This document shows positions 62,501 to 64,000 of a DNA stretch of 64,000 bases, one piece after another. The position numbers and the translations under genes are program-made. Under the pieces are notes generated by a model that was not told the origin of the DNA, did not search any database, and saw only the letters and a program-made list of their open reading frames with translations. Location of the stretch: assembly GCA_028023455.1 (NCBI GenBank), contig JAQFVV010006273.1:3296142-3360141 (forward strand), in the 5' to 3' direction. This stretch comes from Epiperipatus broadwayi. Its lineage: Eukaryota; Onychophora; Udeonychophora; Euonychophora; Peripatidae. How positions within the stretch are numbered: the first letter of the stretch is position 1; every line of letters starts with the position of its first letter.

Positions 62501-64000
62501 TGGATAACTTCTCAGTGGTTGGCTCATGTAGATCCATGTATAGATACACATTGAACATAATTGTTGTCTGGAGTGTGTTCTTTTGTAGACAAGATTAATA
62601 ATTTGTCTGAAAGTTTGTAATGATGGTATATTATAAGATGTGATATGTTGGACTATTTTCATCATTTATGAGTGAATGCTGAATGTATAGAAAATTTTAA
62701 ACTTTATTTAAACTTTTCAAATACAAACAACTTTGTTAGTAATAACACACAAATAGACAATACAGGTTAGTAATTACACAATGTTTCGATTAGTATTATT
62801 CTCCACTCTTCTTCAGGTGTTGCTGGCCTATATGTACAGTAATAATATTCACTTATAAGTTGAACTCGCTCCTTTAGATTCTTGAATATTGAATTTAAGG
62901 CAAACACTCTACCAACTGAGCTATTCTGTCAAAGGCAACATATAGTAGCAATTTGAATATTTATATGTGAGGGCTGGTTCAAATCCTAAGTCCTTCAATT
63001 TTTTTTTTAATCCAATTATTTTTATTTTTTACTAAGAGCAAGATTAATTAGAGGCTTCCATACATTGTGCATTACCACACTGGGTTGACTTATAGGATTA
63101 TTAACCATTGTCAAAAGTTTAAATAAAGTTTAAAATTTTCTATACATTCAACATTCACTCATAAATGATGGACATTGTCCACCATATCACATCTTAAGAT
63201 TAATAATTGTTTTGTTTTTTTGTACATTGAATGCTTGGCAATTACATTGGGTAATTAGACCCAAAGAACTTTTATGTAATCTTTAATAATAAAGATTGCT
63301 TTGAAAGATAAATATTTCTCATTGATAAAGAGTAAAAATCAGAAACTACTATAGAATTTTAAGACCATGCAATGCTTTATAATGTCTGCTGATAATAAAA
63401 CCATGCAATAGATGTCATGAGGATAGTATTGCAATAAATGTCAGGAAAATAAATAATAACAACTGCTTCTTCTACTGTTTAGATTGTCAATGATATATTA
63501 TGCTTCTAAAAAAAATAAGTATAAATAAAAATTCCTAAAGTTGATTGAATTTTAAATAAAATGACAATACTATAAGCTTAATATAATAAAAATGTATGAT
63601 TTAACATGAGTTTAAAAGAGGCAAAACTCTCCATACCTCTCAGATCCAAGGCTCCTTACTGACAAAGGCCACATGCCAGAAACTACTCTGGGGATATTGT
63701 ATGAGTAGGCATTAGATGGGAATTTTATGCACAAGACTTCTAGCATACATTAATTACTCTGGCTTGCACTGAGTGGCAATACATATGGAGAGTTTTGCTT
63801 ATTTTAATAAGTTATAAGCAAGCATAAGAAATGGTGATTGTGTGATGTTATTTAACATGAGATTTCAAGATTATGTTTGCAAATTAATATTGATACTATA
63901 GTCTTGATTTAAAATATGAATAAATAAATAACTGACCTTTCATAATTATAGGTGGCACTATCCTCTAAAGGTAATTTCCAAGAAAGACTGTTATATCCTT
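11462..64000 (-). CDS. ABCC5: ABCC5/MRP5-like ABC transporter, partial gene (seven exons, TMD1 only)
   Basis: Seven minus-strand exons join as 63937-64000, 40110-40254, 36710-36863, 31815-31921, 25068-25241, 13815-13877 and 11462-11546. The seven donors are GT and the six acceptors visible are AG; phases match at every junction (2, 0, 1, 0, 0, 0). The product is about 263 residues without a stop. Family landmarks occur in order: a cytosolic stretch ending DSATYNYERFNAIWEKE, hydrophobic segments, a VRIRGAVLSLIYRKLL block, VNICTTDVFSIYEAA, and LNSIKLIKMYAWE, the ABCC pre-NBD1 signature. From memory the order and wording fit ABCC5 (and its relatives ABCC11/12) better than ABCC1 or ABCC4. ABCC5 proteins export organic anions and cyclic nucleotides across membranes; that role is inferred from family only. 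Introns run from about 2.3 to 23.7 kb and are packed with transposons. The first exon continues past 64000; the exon after 11462 and both NBDs were not found. Confidence 0.9.
11547..13814. other. Intron (2.3 kb), partial copy of a foldback repeat
   Basis: AT-rich intron. Bases 12360-12450 match the reverse complement of 20370-20460 (the same ordered words, such as aataacaatcaac and caaggcaacc), so a fragment of that foldback family lies here. Nothing else recognised. Confidence 0.6.
13815..13877 (-). CDS. ABCC5: ABCC5-like exon 6 in window (63-nt micro-exon)
   Basis: 21 codons in phase 0, read from 13877 down. Acceptor GACAG, donor CAGCGT|GTAAGT, the best donor in the gene. The peptide FLAAKVTTHARRKAFQYMDQR matches the ABCC stretch between a membrane helix and the LMNE block, where family members end in TDxR. 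It bridges exons at 25068 and 11462 exactly. Confidence 0.9.
14234..14790 (+). pseudogene. Mariner-family (SETMAR-like) transposase relic
   Basis: Spread over several frames with stops. Readable pieces in order: IKEQYALICVF at about 14370-14405, like the mariner start EQR.xIRFCF; an IYRKLYAKHGKEF-like piece near 14440-14475; VANHLQISHGSAY near 14615-14660, the conserved helix-turn-helix block of mariner transposases; and LLHDNTCPHTA near 14737-14770, containing the second catalytic Asp. The first and last catalytic residues are not visible. The transposase would cut and paste its own element at TA sites; this copy is dead and I could not place its terminal inverted repeats. Confidence 0.75.
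15015..15100. repeat. Near-perfect 37-bp inverted repeat with 12-nt loop
   Basis: 15015-15051 and 15064-15100 are reverse complements with one mismatch. It heads the interspersed repeat that follows to about 15385. Confidence 0.85.
15064..15385 (+). repeat. Interspersed repeat, copy 1 of an inverted pair
   Basis: Matches the reverse complement of 23510-23830 along its length. Shared ordered blocks include a Gly/Ala-free non-coding run with GGCCT(t/c)..AAGGAA, GGGCTGCTCA and AAGAAACA(c/t)CATG. No protein is visible. Function unknown. Confidence 0.75.
15386..17812. other. AT-rich intron, nothing recognised
   Basis: About 2.4 kb within the intron between exons at 25068 and 13815. Short chance frames only. 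Confidence 0.45.
17813..17910 (+). mobile_element. tRNA-derived mini-SINE, copy 1
   Basis: About 98 bases. The A-box-like TGGTCGAGAGG and B-box-like GGTTCGCATCC sit in tRNA order. Possible acceptor strands GCATTGG and CCAATGC (CCGATGC in copies 2 and 3) pair along all seven positions. Flanked by the 15-bp duplication aaataaaaattaata at 17797-17811 and 17924-17938, with an A-rich tail. Confidence 0.88.
17939..19944. other. AT-rich intron, nothing recognised
   Basis: About 2 kb of AT-rich DNA with (AT)n runs near 19144, 19314 and 19921. No exon or named repeat seen. Confidence 0.45.
19945..20470. repeat. Compound foldback element
   Basis: Two nested inverted relationships: 19945-20010 matches the reverse complement of 20085-20150, and 20010-20080 matches the reverse complement of 20345-20460. 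The sequence ggtgggattccacctttatt is shared between arms. A partial copy lies at 12360-12450. No protein; target duplication not found. Confidence 0.7.
20720..23403 (-). pseudogene. Decayed RTE-clade LINE, endonuclease to C-terminus
   Basis: Read from 23403 down. The endonuclease part includes FIINKKWKN...VEIDEV and IQLNSRYQIQ (about 23200-23035), then AELDYILTNRN (about 22735-22700). The reverse transcriptase part has ILIFKKDDKKDIKNYRSFSLLS, GFKNDFSTVDHIQILKEVIE and VDYEKAFD (22015-21700), and the catalytic FADD is intact near 21475. The C-terminal part encodes WAGH-ARRDDNRW and a GRP-RW-like end (20990-20780). An imperfect ATG-type tail is at 20735-20715. Many stops and frameshifts. RTE elements copy by nicking DNA and priming reverse transcription there; this copy is dead. 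A related fragment lies at 48348-49640. Confidence 0.85.
23510..23830 (-). repeat. Interspersed repeat, copy 2 of an inverted pair
   Basis: Reverse-complement relative of 15064-15385, about 8 kb away in the same intron. It adjoins the upstream side of the RTE relic. No protein visible. Confidence 0.75.
24015..24210 (-). pseudogene. Second RTE endonuclease fragment
   Basis: Closely matches 23040-23235, the endonuclease part encoding the NKKWKN and IDEVLDRV region. It is detached from the main RTE copy by the repeat at 23510-23830 and unrelated DNA, so it is a separate insertion or a rearranged piece. Confidence 0.7.
24225..24345 (+). repeat. Foldback-family tail, copy 1
   Basis: Matches 24590-24710 and the right extension of the foldback at 25844-26053. 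Shared words are agagatattcagaaa, attagcatgc and aagtcatgtgatatatgac. Confidence 0.7.
24570..24710 (+). repeat. Foldback-family right half, copy 2
   Basis: Carries the GAAACTGGTCTGAGAATA word, then the tail shared with 24225-24345, and ends at a T-rich/AT run. It corresponds to the right arm plus extension of the intact element at 25844-26053. Confidence 0.7.
25068..25241 (-). CDS. ABCC5: ABCC5-like exon 5 in window: VNICTTD block and two helices
   Basis: 174 bases, 58 codons in phase 0, read from 25241 down. Acceptor TTGTAG, donor TTCAG|GTATTT. The peptide starts IVNICTTDVFSIYEAA, the conserved cytosolic loop (family form xNxxSNDxxRxxEAA), then two hydrophobic segments around MATPMSLIAVIVFSSYMLGI and GCGVFIGSFAI. 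It joins the preceding exon at SIGE|IVN, where relatives read SLGE-(L/I)(I/V)N. The usual Ser-Asn of SND is Thr-Thr here. These helices line the transport path in family structures. Confidence 0.95.
25844..26053. mobile_element. Foldback element with 64-bp arms and 11-bp target duplication
   Basis: Arm 25844-25907 pairs with 25928-25991 almost perfectly around a 20-nt loop. A 62-base extension follows only on the right (25992-26053), ending in a T run. The flanks carry aataaattatg at 25833-25843 and 26054-26064. The arm holds CAGTCTGGGGTTGAG, a word close to CTAGTCTGGGGATATTG in the 822-1332 family. Confidence 0.85.
26065..27299. other. AT-rich intron, nothing recognised
   Basis: AT-rich DNA with an (AT)n run near 27079-27100. 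Words near 27011-27040 recur at 27292-27320 and, inverted, near 31060-31085, so short repeat fragments are present. Confidence 0.45.
27300..27990 (-). pseudogene. Penelope-like element, C-terminal fragment with GIY-YIG motif
   Basis: Read from 27982 down. KKLWISIPYISNDQINFI...FYTPPILNKLINNSKDK is the end of the Penelope-like reverse transcriptase region. Then, after a stop or shift near 27690, CRCGSEYIGES and KRTKEH (27690-27610) give the GIY-YIG endonuclease core. The last part (27565-27371) ends KIKEPMLIYKYKHDLINRQ, typical of the C-terminal end of this class. The element is cut off by the solo LTR starting at 27997. Penelope-like elements use the endonuclease to nick DNA for priming. This copy is broken. 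Confidence 0.78.
27997..30638 (+). mobile_element. Diverged solo LTR (2642 bp) of the giant-LTR lineage
   Basis: Begins TGAAGCAG, ends CTGGTACA, and is flanked by atat at 27993-27996 and 30639-30642. The flank is AT-repeat DNA, so the duplication alone is weak. The opening hairpin (27997-28031) keeps the same fold as the other LTRs: TGAAGC/GCTTCA and GGATC/GATCC. The length is close to 2.87 kb and the last 250 bases share words such as GGTTTGAATTC with the 31975-34836 copy. Overall similarity is low. Short frames inside are chance. Confidence 0.62.
30750..30830 (-). repeat. Penelope-like tail fragment
   Basis: The minus strand shares GGTTAGCCTTTCAAAATGTTA with the segment just downstream of the Penelope-like frame near 27365-27335. 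It contains TTGACAAA, a GACTA/TAGTC stem, then GAAA. Confidence 0.6.
30831..31814. other. AT-rich intron, nothing recognised
   Basis: Contains a 62-codon minus-strand open frame (30828-31016) with no family I recognise, and an A run near 31482-31496. Confidence 0.4.
31815..31921 (-). CDS. ABCC5: ABCC5-like exon 4 in window: RIRGA block
   Basis: 107 bases, two bases completing a codon plus 35 codons, read from 31921 down. Acceptor ATATAG, donor GAGAG|GTTAGT. The peptide YYLSTLGVRIRGAVLSLIYRKLL holds the ABCC R(I/L)RGA...L..x.Y.K.L cytosolic motif and ends LGEQSIGE. The split codon with the exon at 36710 gives Asp. Confidence 0.95.
31975..34836 (+). mobile_element. Solo LTR (2862 bp) of the giant-LTR lineage
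   Basis: Begins TGAAACAG and ends CTGTTACA, with a perfect ttat duplication at 31971-31974 and 34837-34840. Length agrees with the 2867 and 2871-bp LTRs of the full element. Homology is clear but diverged throughout: the opening 130 bases, the hairpin region near 33015-33065, CCCAAGAGCTCTTGTGAT near 33200, GGCCAAGTCC near 33900 and CACACCTGGG near 33960. It likely arose by recombination between two LTRs. Inside are about three units of a 38-39-bp tandem repeat at 32771-32885. The open frames at 33776-34054 and 34665-34859 are not conserved. Confidence 0.9.
33015..33065 (+). other. Internal LTR hairpin, diverged copy
   Basis: TAGAG (33015-33019) pairs with CTCTA (33061-33065), CAGT (33021-33024) with ACTG (33057-33060), and GGCTATTTCC (33030-33039) with GGAATGGCC (33044-33052). 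Same architecture as 2710-2758. Confidence 0.65.
34841..36709. other. Intron between exons 3 and 4, no gene recognised
   Basis: Mostly AT-rich. A (CT)n(AC)n run lies at about 35190-35210. The stretch 35400-35900 is less repetitive, with broken short frames on both strands that I could not assign. Near 36525-36570 there is a GAAACTAGTCTGAG word shared with the foldback families. Confidence 0.4.
36710..36863 (-). CDS. ABCC5: ABCC5-like exon 3 in window: transmembrane segment
   Basis: 154 bases, 51 codons plus one base, read from 36863 down. Acceptor TTTTAG, donor ACAG|GTGAAT. The peptide GYIFSLILQYVEG, then IWIGVVLVLGLGVTELLRV, then FFALTWNIGNIT matches the ABCC5 pattern of an extracellular loop followed by a helix and LALTW. 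Two hydrophobic runs fit membrane helices 1 and 2 of TMD1. Confidence 0.94.
37021..37446. mobile_element. Foldback element with duplicated right arm
   Basis: The outer ends TGCAATA (37021-37027) and TATTGCA (37440-37446) are inverted. The arm GGTACTAGT...GGATATATGAGGGCC runs through GACTGG.CAAAATGATTGAGG and an ACAGCTATAAGTATTTATATAA stretch. The right side holds two tandem copies of the inner arm (about 37190-37290 and 37300-37400). No protein. No clear target duplication. Confidence 0.8.
37471..37526. repeat. Short hairpin
   Basis: TTGAAGTGTGCTATG (37471-37485) is almost the reverse complement of CATAGCACACTTGAA (about 37512-37526). A third related piece, with GTGAATACACACACAGCACA, lies near 37565-37585. 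Confidence 0.6.
37600..39031. other. AT-rich intron, nothing recognised
   Basis: About 1.4 kb of AT-rich DNA between foldback and SINE insertions, in the intron between exons 2 and 3. Short frames only. Confidence 0.45.
39047..39144 (+). mobile_element. tRNA-derived mini-SINE, copy 2
   Basis: Same unit as 17813-17910, slightly shortened in the anticodon region. Perfect 15-bp duplication aacactgatgtgtag at 39032-39046 and 39145-39159, with a short A tail. Confidence 0.92.
39557..39650 (+). mobile_element. tRNA-derived mini-SINE, copy 3
   Basis: Same unit, only about 420 bases from copy 2 and in the same orientation. The 20-bp duplication at 39537-39556 and 39651-39670 has one mismatch. This copy ends GCTATGACAC with no A tail, so the unit is essentially a tRNA-sized body. 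Confidence 0.92.
40110..40254 (-). CDS. ABCC5: ABCC5-like exon 2 in window: cytosolic linker into helix 1
   Basis: 145 bases, one base completing a codon plus 48 codons, read from 40254 down. Acceptor TTACAG, donor GATCC|GTGAGT. The peptide FNAIWEKEQQKEKGAVSF then RNAVWQFQKKRQIAAGV and a hydrophobic run SITLSMALIFLGS. Relatives have LW..E...-PSL...W..... at this point, ahead of the first helix of TMD1. The split codon with 63937-64000 gives Arg. Confidence 0.94.
40255..41435. other. AT-rich intron, nothing recognised
   Basis: Start of the 23.7-kb intron between exons 1 and 2. No repeats or frames recognised in this part. Confidence 0.45.
41455..41800. repeat. CAN-rich imperfect trinucleotide tract
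   Basis: About 350 bases dominated by CAA, CAC, CAT and ACC triplets with almost no runs of one exact unit. The 76-codon minus-strand frame across it (41436-41666) is a low-complexity by-product. Confidence 0.85.
42241..42545. repeat. Imperfect foldback element
   Basis: The left arm (about 42250-42360) contains GATTATCCAATAATGA and GTAGTGTAATTTTCAC. The right arm (about 42430-42545) is its diverged reverse complement. A third related piece lies at 42757-42868. No protein. Confidence 0.7.
43112..44522 (+). repeat. Unclassified 1.3-1.4-kb repeat, copy 1
   Basis: Same order and largely the same sequence as 51004-52292, with an extra stretch near 43415-43530. Ends near GAGAAAGTTTC. Short frames inside show no family and are not conserved in length between copies. 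No LTR-type ends or terminal inverted repeats are apparent. Confidence 0.8.
44960..45945 (+). pseudogene. piggyBac-family transposase relic
   Basis: A 101-codon open frame (45228-45533) starts MATFADEFHFDSESDVD and is rich in Asp, Glu and Ser, as the N-terminal part of piggyBac transposases usually is. After a break, other frames at 45590-45910 read DYISAESNRYASERK, WVFLSPTELNAFLAW, and LYEILNNLHFSDNKSMPP; these match the start of the DDE domain (ETNRYA, ELxAFLGL, ILRxLHFxDN). The catalytic Asp residues downstream are not visible. An end-like sequence ACCCTTTTCCTCCATGTGGC lies near 44959, without the usual TTAA. The active protein would excise and insert at TTAA; this copy is dead and lacks its right end. 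Confidence 0.75.
45946..47129. other. AT-rich intron, nothing recognised
   Basis: AT-rich with a C10 run near 46434-46444 and T runs near 46833-46848 and 46969-46976. No frames of interest. Confidence 0.45.
47130..47480 (-). CDS. Coiled-coil protein fragment, possibly from a LINE
   Basis: A 116-codon open frame rich in Glu, Lys and Met with heptad-like spacing: MIIEIKEENREMYKKIKKE, then VKENQVAIKMLEKELSKES. It starts MIGGRVRRNPCYIKKPS. I do not recognise a specific family. Similar coiled coils precede the endonuclease in some RTE-like LINEs and form the ORF1 protein of others. It lies just beside foldback and RTE sequence on the same strand. Probably transposon-derived and not a host gene; low-complexity chance is also possible. 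Confidence 0.4.
   Translation of the reverse strand: MIGGRVRRNPCYIKKPSNCGKKESETQMMMKMIIEIKEENREMYKKIKKEISEFRAEMKHEIIGRVKENQVAIKMLEKELSKESQKIEKKVDVIKYIEIEVEQDSVQMEKWKLSLK
47690..48030 (+). repeat. Foldback-family half element
   Basis: Has the left extension (CACATGATCACCATTTC), then AAAACAGGCAAAACTC and the left arm as in 822-1332, ending around the central AT palindrome. The right arm is missing. Confidence 0.75.
48080..50012. mobile_element. Foldback element split by an RTE insertion
   Basis: Left extension and arm at about 48090-48347, right arm at about 49641-50012 ending GGAGAATTTTGCCTGTTTTA. The two are inverted copies. The RTE fragment 48348-49640 sits between them, with GCAGCCACTTTTT before it and a related GCTGCCATTTTTT after it. 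The centre also has two nearby copies of TTTTCAATTTAAGACTCATAG (49689 and 49757). Confidence 0.75.
48348..49642 (-). pseudogene. RTE-clade LINE fragment (reverse transcriptase and C-terminus)
   Basis: A 235-codon open frame (49642-48935) covers the reverse transcriptase: LIFKKGDKEDIRNYRPISLL, GFKSGFSTVDHIQVLREVIE, RFVDYEKAFDSIN, GVRQGDSISPKLF and NVGLKINVKKSKVM. The catalytic box reads FSDN where active relatives have FADD, so the second Asp is lost. A downstream frame (48831-48595) gives LPILTYGSEIWTLNRRAIQRFQTTQRSIEG, the usual C-terminal part. A CATCATCATCATC tract at 48350-48362 on the plus strand is the simple 3' tail. Inactive by the active-site change and frame breaks. It is a closer-to-intact relative of 20720-23403. 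Confidence 0.88.
50013..51003. other. Intron segment, nothing recognised
   Basis: Includes an 88-codon plus-strand frame (49957-50223) of no recognisable family. Moderately complex sequence near 50230-50990 could be old repeat DNA; I cannot classify it. Confidence 0.4.
51004..52292 (+). repeat. Unclassified 1.3-1.4-kb repeat, copy 2
   Basis: Direct-orientation relative of 43112-44522 about 7.9 kb away. It abuts the Penelope-like relic that starts at about 52300, while copy 1 is followed by unrelated DNA, so the repeat is a separate unit. Confidence 0.8.
52300..52850 (+). pseudogene. Penelope-like element, C-terminal relic with GIY-YIG motif
   Basis: Readable pieces in order on the plus strand: KERPIIGTIEKPYTPKISDQ (about 52370-52430), YEIPCECGKMYIDETNCPIE then QLQEHK (52553-52630), and, after a stop, SKIADHVCTNELMFNWKNAK with IFNREEKIQRKKFKETVHM (52660-52775). 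These follow the Penelope-like layout of the end of the reverse transcriptase, the GIY-YIG endonuclease and the EH/HxxxxxNxxxK region. The usual YIGET reads YIDET, a Gly-to-Asp change in the motif. Inactive, with several stops and shifts. Confidence 0.82.
52925..53085 (+). repeat. tRNA-like retroposon segment
   Basis: TGGCTCAGTTGATTAGAGC at 52934-52952 is a good tRNA A-box region. Downstream comes a stem AAGAG/CTCTT followed by GAAA (53041-53076). The layout recurs on the minus strand at 62640-62940. It may be a SINE with a Penelope-derived tail. Confidence 0.6.
53102..53565 (+). repeat. Nested tandem array (226-bp unit, inner 74-bp unit)
   Basis: CTAACAGTTGAATG starts at 53102 and again at 53328. 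Within each 226-bp unit, TATATAACCA repeats 74 bases apart (53191, 53265, then 53417, 53491). The copies are almost identical, so the duplications are recent. The unit start is the retroposon tail TTTAAATAAAGTTCAA seen again near 62.7 and 63.1 kb. Confidence 0.92.
53570..55024. other. AT-rich intron, nothing recognised
   Basis: About 1.45 kb up to the gypsy element. Short frames on the minus strand (53834-54025, 54533-54751) match nothing I know. Confidence 0.45.
55030..55625 (-). repeat. Gypsy 3' LTR
   Basis: Minus-strand ends are TGTTATAGTCC and CATTACA (TG...CA). About 596 bp. Confidence 0.88.
55626..55638 (-). other. Gypsy polypurine tract
   Basis: On the minus strand CCAGGGAGAGGGA directly precedes the 3' LTR, the expected priming site for plus-strand DNA. 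Confidence 0.8.
55651..56043 (-). pseudogene. pol: Gypsy integrase C-terminal part
   Basis: 130-codon open frame starting MSALIPEPND, with a beta-rich stretch (GTNVLCKMYSRYVKWIPAVV, then LVEMADG) like the C-terminal domain of gypsy integrases, followed by a charged tail. Separated from the catalytic part by a stop or shift near 56045. Confidence 0.7.
56050..56733 (-). pseudogene. pol: Gypsy integrase, catalytic part with first Asp lost
   Basis: 227-codon frame. Zinc-binding HHCC region: HNGHLG (residues 23-28) and CWHC (56-59). DDE core: the first Asp, expected in HVDHAGP, is Tyr here (residue 87, codon at 56473-56475). The second Asp is in IVSDNSTTF. The Glu is in HPESNGKAERLVQ. With one catalytic residue gone it could not integrate DNA. 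The frame ends AELLCNRTL, the usual link into the C-terminal domain. Confidence 0.9.
56863..57413 (-). pseudogene. pol: Gypsy RNase H region, frameshifted
   Basis: Three overlapping open pieces (57413-57204, 57280-57089, 57180-56863). They read LTCDAAPLETGVVLSHKNDDG, IAFTSKCLS, QIDREALAL, FILQTDHRPPIGYL, then LRWFNFLSGYDFMLHYIEGE and VDALSRLP. This is the RNase H and linker order of gypsy pol. The catalytic Asp, Glu and Asp positions are all visible in CDAAP, DREAL and TDHRP, but the frame is broken. Confidence 0.85.
57663..58476 (-). pseudogene. pol: Gypsy reverse transcriptase, broken
   Basis: Two pieces: 58476-58018 and 57962-57663. The first has KLLGRDWFSHLGF, then EIERWEAEGIIEPISYSVWATPIVP and DVQICEDYRCMINKAL. 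The second has KIDLKHAYLHLPVDD with the first catalytic Asp, QLPFGISVTPAIFQRVMDQL, and LLYFDDFLLVAQT at about 57773-57735 with the other two Asp residues. The active-site residues are retained, but a stop or shift lies between the pieces near 57965-58020. Confidence 0.88.
58429..58616. repeat. Tandem duplication (94-bp period) inside gypsy pol
   Basis: GTGTATAGTTTTGTTAGGC occurs at 58429 and at 58523 and the copies stay alike for about 94 bases. It splits the protease from the reverse transcriptase frame and is one of the inactivating changes. Confidence 0.88.
58505..59557 (-). pseudogene. gag: Gypsy gag and protease, broken
   Basis: Three pieces (59557-59372, 59313-58951, 59074-58505). Capsid-like start MEAFDPGFPENWSNYKECL, then FAMRIRALALTCNF and CDHFICGMND. 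Two CCHC knuckles follow: CYRCDDLMHMQTEC and CSFCKQVSHIRAAC. The protease active site LDTGSAVSIVS lies at about 58700-58665. Shifts separate the pieces. Confidence 0.88.
59871..60022. repeat. Tandem duplication (76-bp period) in gypsy leader
   Basis: TGAAAAAATAATAAAACAAA starts at 59871 and 59947; the two copies differ at a few positions. It lies between the primer site and gag. Confidence 0.88.
60064..60076 (-). other. Gypsy primer-binding site
   Basis: Minus strand TGGCGCAGTAGAC, starting TGG, shortly downstream of the 5' LTR. tRNA not identified. Confidence 0.75.
60122..60705 (-). repeat. Gypsy 5' LTR
   Basis: About 584 bp, matching 55030-55625. Its internal end near 60110-60122 is not exact because the first bases (TGTA in the other copy) differ. 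Confidence 0.85.
60711..62639. other. Unclassified segment, more G/T-rich than its surroundings
   Basis: 60711-61600 is AT-rich with no gene seen. About 61640-62560 has a distinctly higher GC content and a G/T-rich plus strand, with short frames on both strands (61618-61848 minus, 62059-62259 plus, 62256-62441 minus). I recognise no domain. It may be an old transposon piece. Confidence 0.4.
62640..62940 (-). mobile_element. tRNA-headed retroposon (SINE-like)
   Basis: On the minus strand TAGCTCAGTTGGTAGAGTG (62923-62905) is a good A-box region. It is followed by CCTGAAGAAG...CGAAAC (62777-62820) and a tail TTTAAATAAAGTTTAAAATTTTC. The same head and tail order occurs at 52925-53180 on the plus strand. 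Confidence 0.65.
63108..63200 (+). repeat. Inverted copy of the retroposon tail
   Basis: AAAGTTTAAATAAAGTTTAA and CATTCACTCATAAATGATG match the minus strand of 62640-62715, so the two tails face each other about 400 bases apart. Confidence 0.8.
63611..63849. mobile_element. Foldback-family derivative with 12-bp target duplication
   Basis: Starts TTTAAAAGAGGCAAAACTCTCC, jumps after about 20 bases of left arm into the right arm (CTCTCAGATCCAAGGCTCC...), and ends with the extension GCATAAGAAATGGTGATTG. The flanks carry atttaacatgag at 63599-63610 and 63850-63861. Most of the left arm is deleted. Confidence 0.8.
63937..64000 (-). CDS. ABCC5: ABCC5-like exon 1 in window (5'-truncated by window edge)
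   Basis: 64 bases read from 64000 down: two bases, 20 codons and two more bases. Donor GAAAG|GTCAGT. The peptide GYNSLSWKLPLEDSATYNYE plus Arg from the split codon leads into FNAIWEKE. Relatives have an acidic LxxxDSxxxNxxRxxxxWxEE stretch here, between the N-terminal region and TMD1. The exon start is outside the window. On its own it would be uncertain; the phase-perfect join supports it. Confidence 0.8.

Overview
The window is AT-rich, intron-rich and full of transposons. It looks like a metazoan nuclear genome, probably an invertebrate with long introns. The support is GT-AG split exons of an ABC transporter plus gypsy, RTE, Penelope-like, mariner, piggyBac and tRNA-SINE sequences. I cannot name the species from sequence alone. 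There are no operons, CRISPR arrays, rRNA genes or convincing functional tRNA genes.

The only host gene I can support is on the minus strand. It is a partial ABCC-family transporter, closest to ABCC5/MRP5 from memory of the family. Seven short exons (63937-64000, 40110-40254, 36710-36863, 31815-31921, 25068-25241, 13815-13877, 11462-11546) join in compatible phase into about 263 continuous residues of the first transmembrane domain. All seven donors are GT and all six acceptors in the window are AG. The start of the gene lies beyond 64000, and the nucleotide-binding domains lie below position 1 or were not found. Nearly everything else sits in its introns.

From the low-coordinate end: (a) 1634-10337 is a complete LTR retrotransposon with 2.87-kb near-identical LTRs, a 4-bp target duplication (atat) and an internal region that shows only a broken gag. 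Two diverged solo LTRs of the same lineage, each with a 4-bp duplication, lie at 27997-30638 and 31975-34836. All three LTR types open with a hairpin whose stem is kept by compensatory changes. (b) 14.2-26.1 kb holds a mariner relic, hairpin repeats, a tRNA-SINE, a long decayed RTE LINE and a foldback element with an 11-bp target duplication. (c) 27.3-28.0 kb holds a Penelope-like fragment with a GIY-YIG motif. (d) 37-43 kb holds foldback elements, two more SINEs and a CAN-rich tract. (e) 43-54 kb holds a two-copy 1.3-1.4-kb repeat, a piggyBac relic, foldback elements with an RTE fragment nested in one, a second Penelope-like GIY-YIG relic and a nested tandem array. (f) 55030-60705 is a complete but inactivated gypsy element on the minus strand. 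(g) 62.6-63.9 kb holds a tRNA-headed retroposon and another foldback derivative.

The most interesting material is two connected themes. One is the gag-only giant-LTR element whose LTRs carry structurally conserved hairpins. The other is a set of long-hairpin repeats with 11-16-bp target duplications and one ragged end, which looks more like retroposition of a hairpin RNA than cut-and-paste MITE movement.
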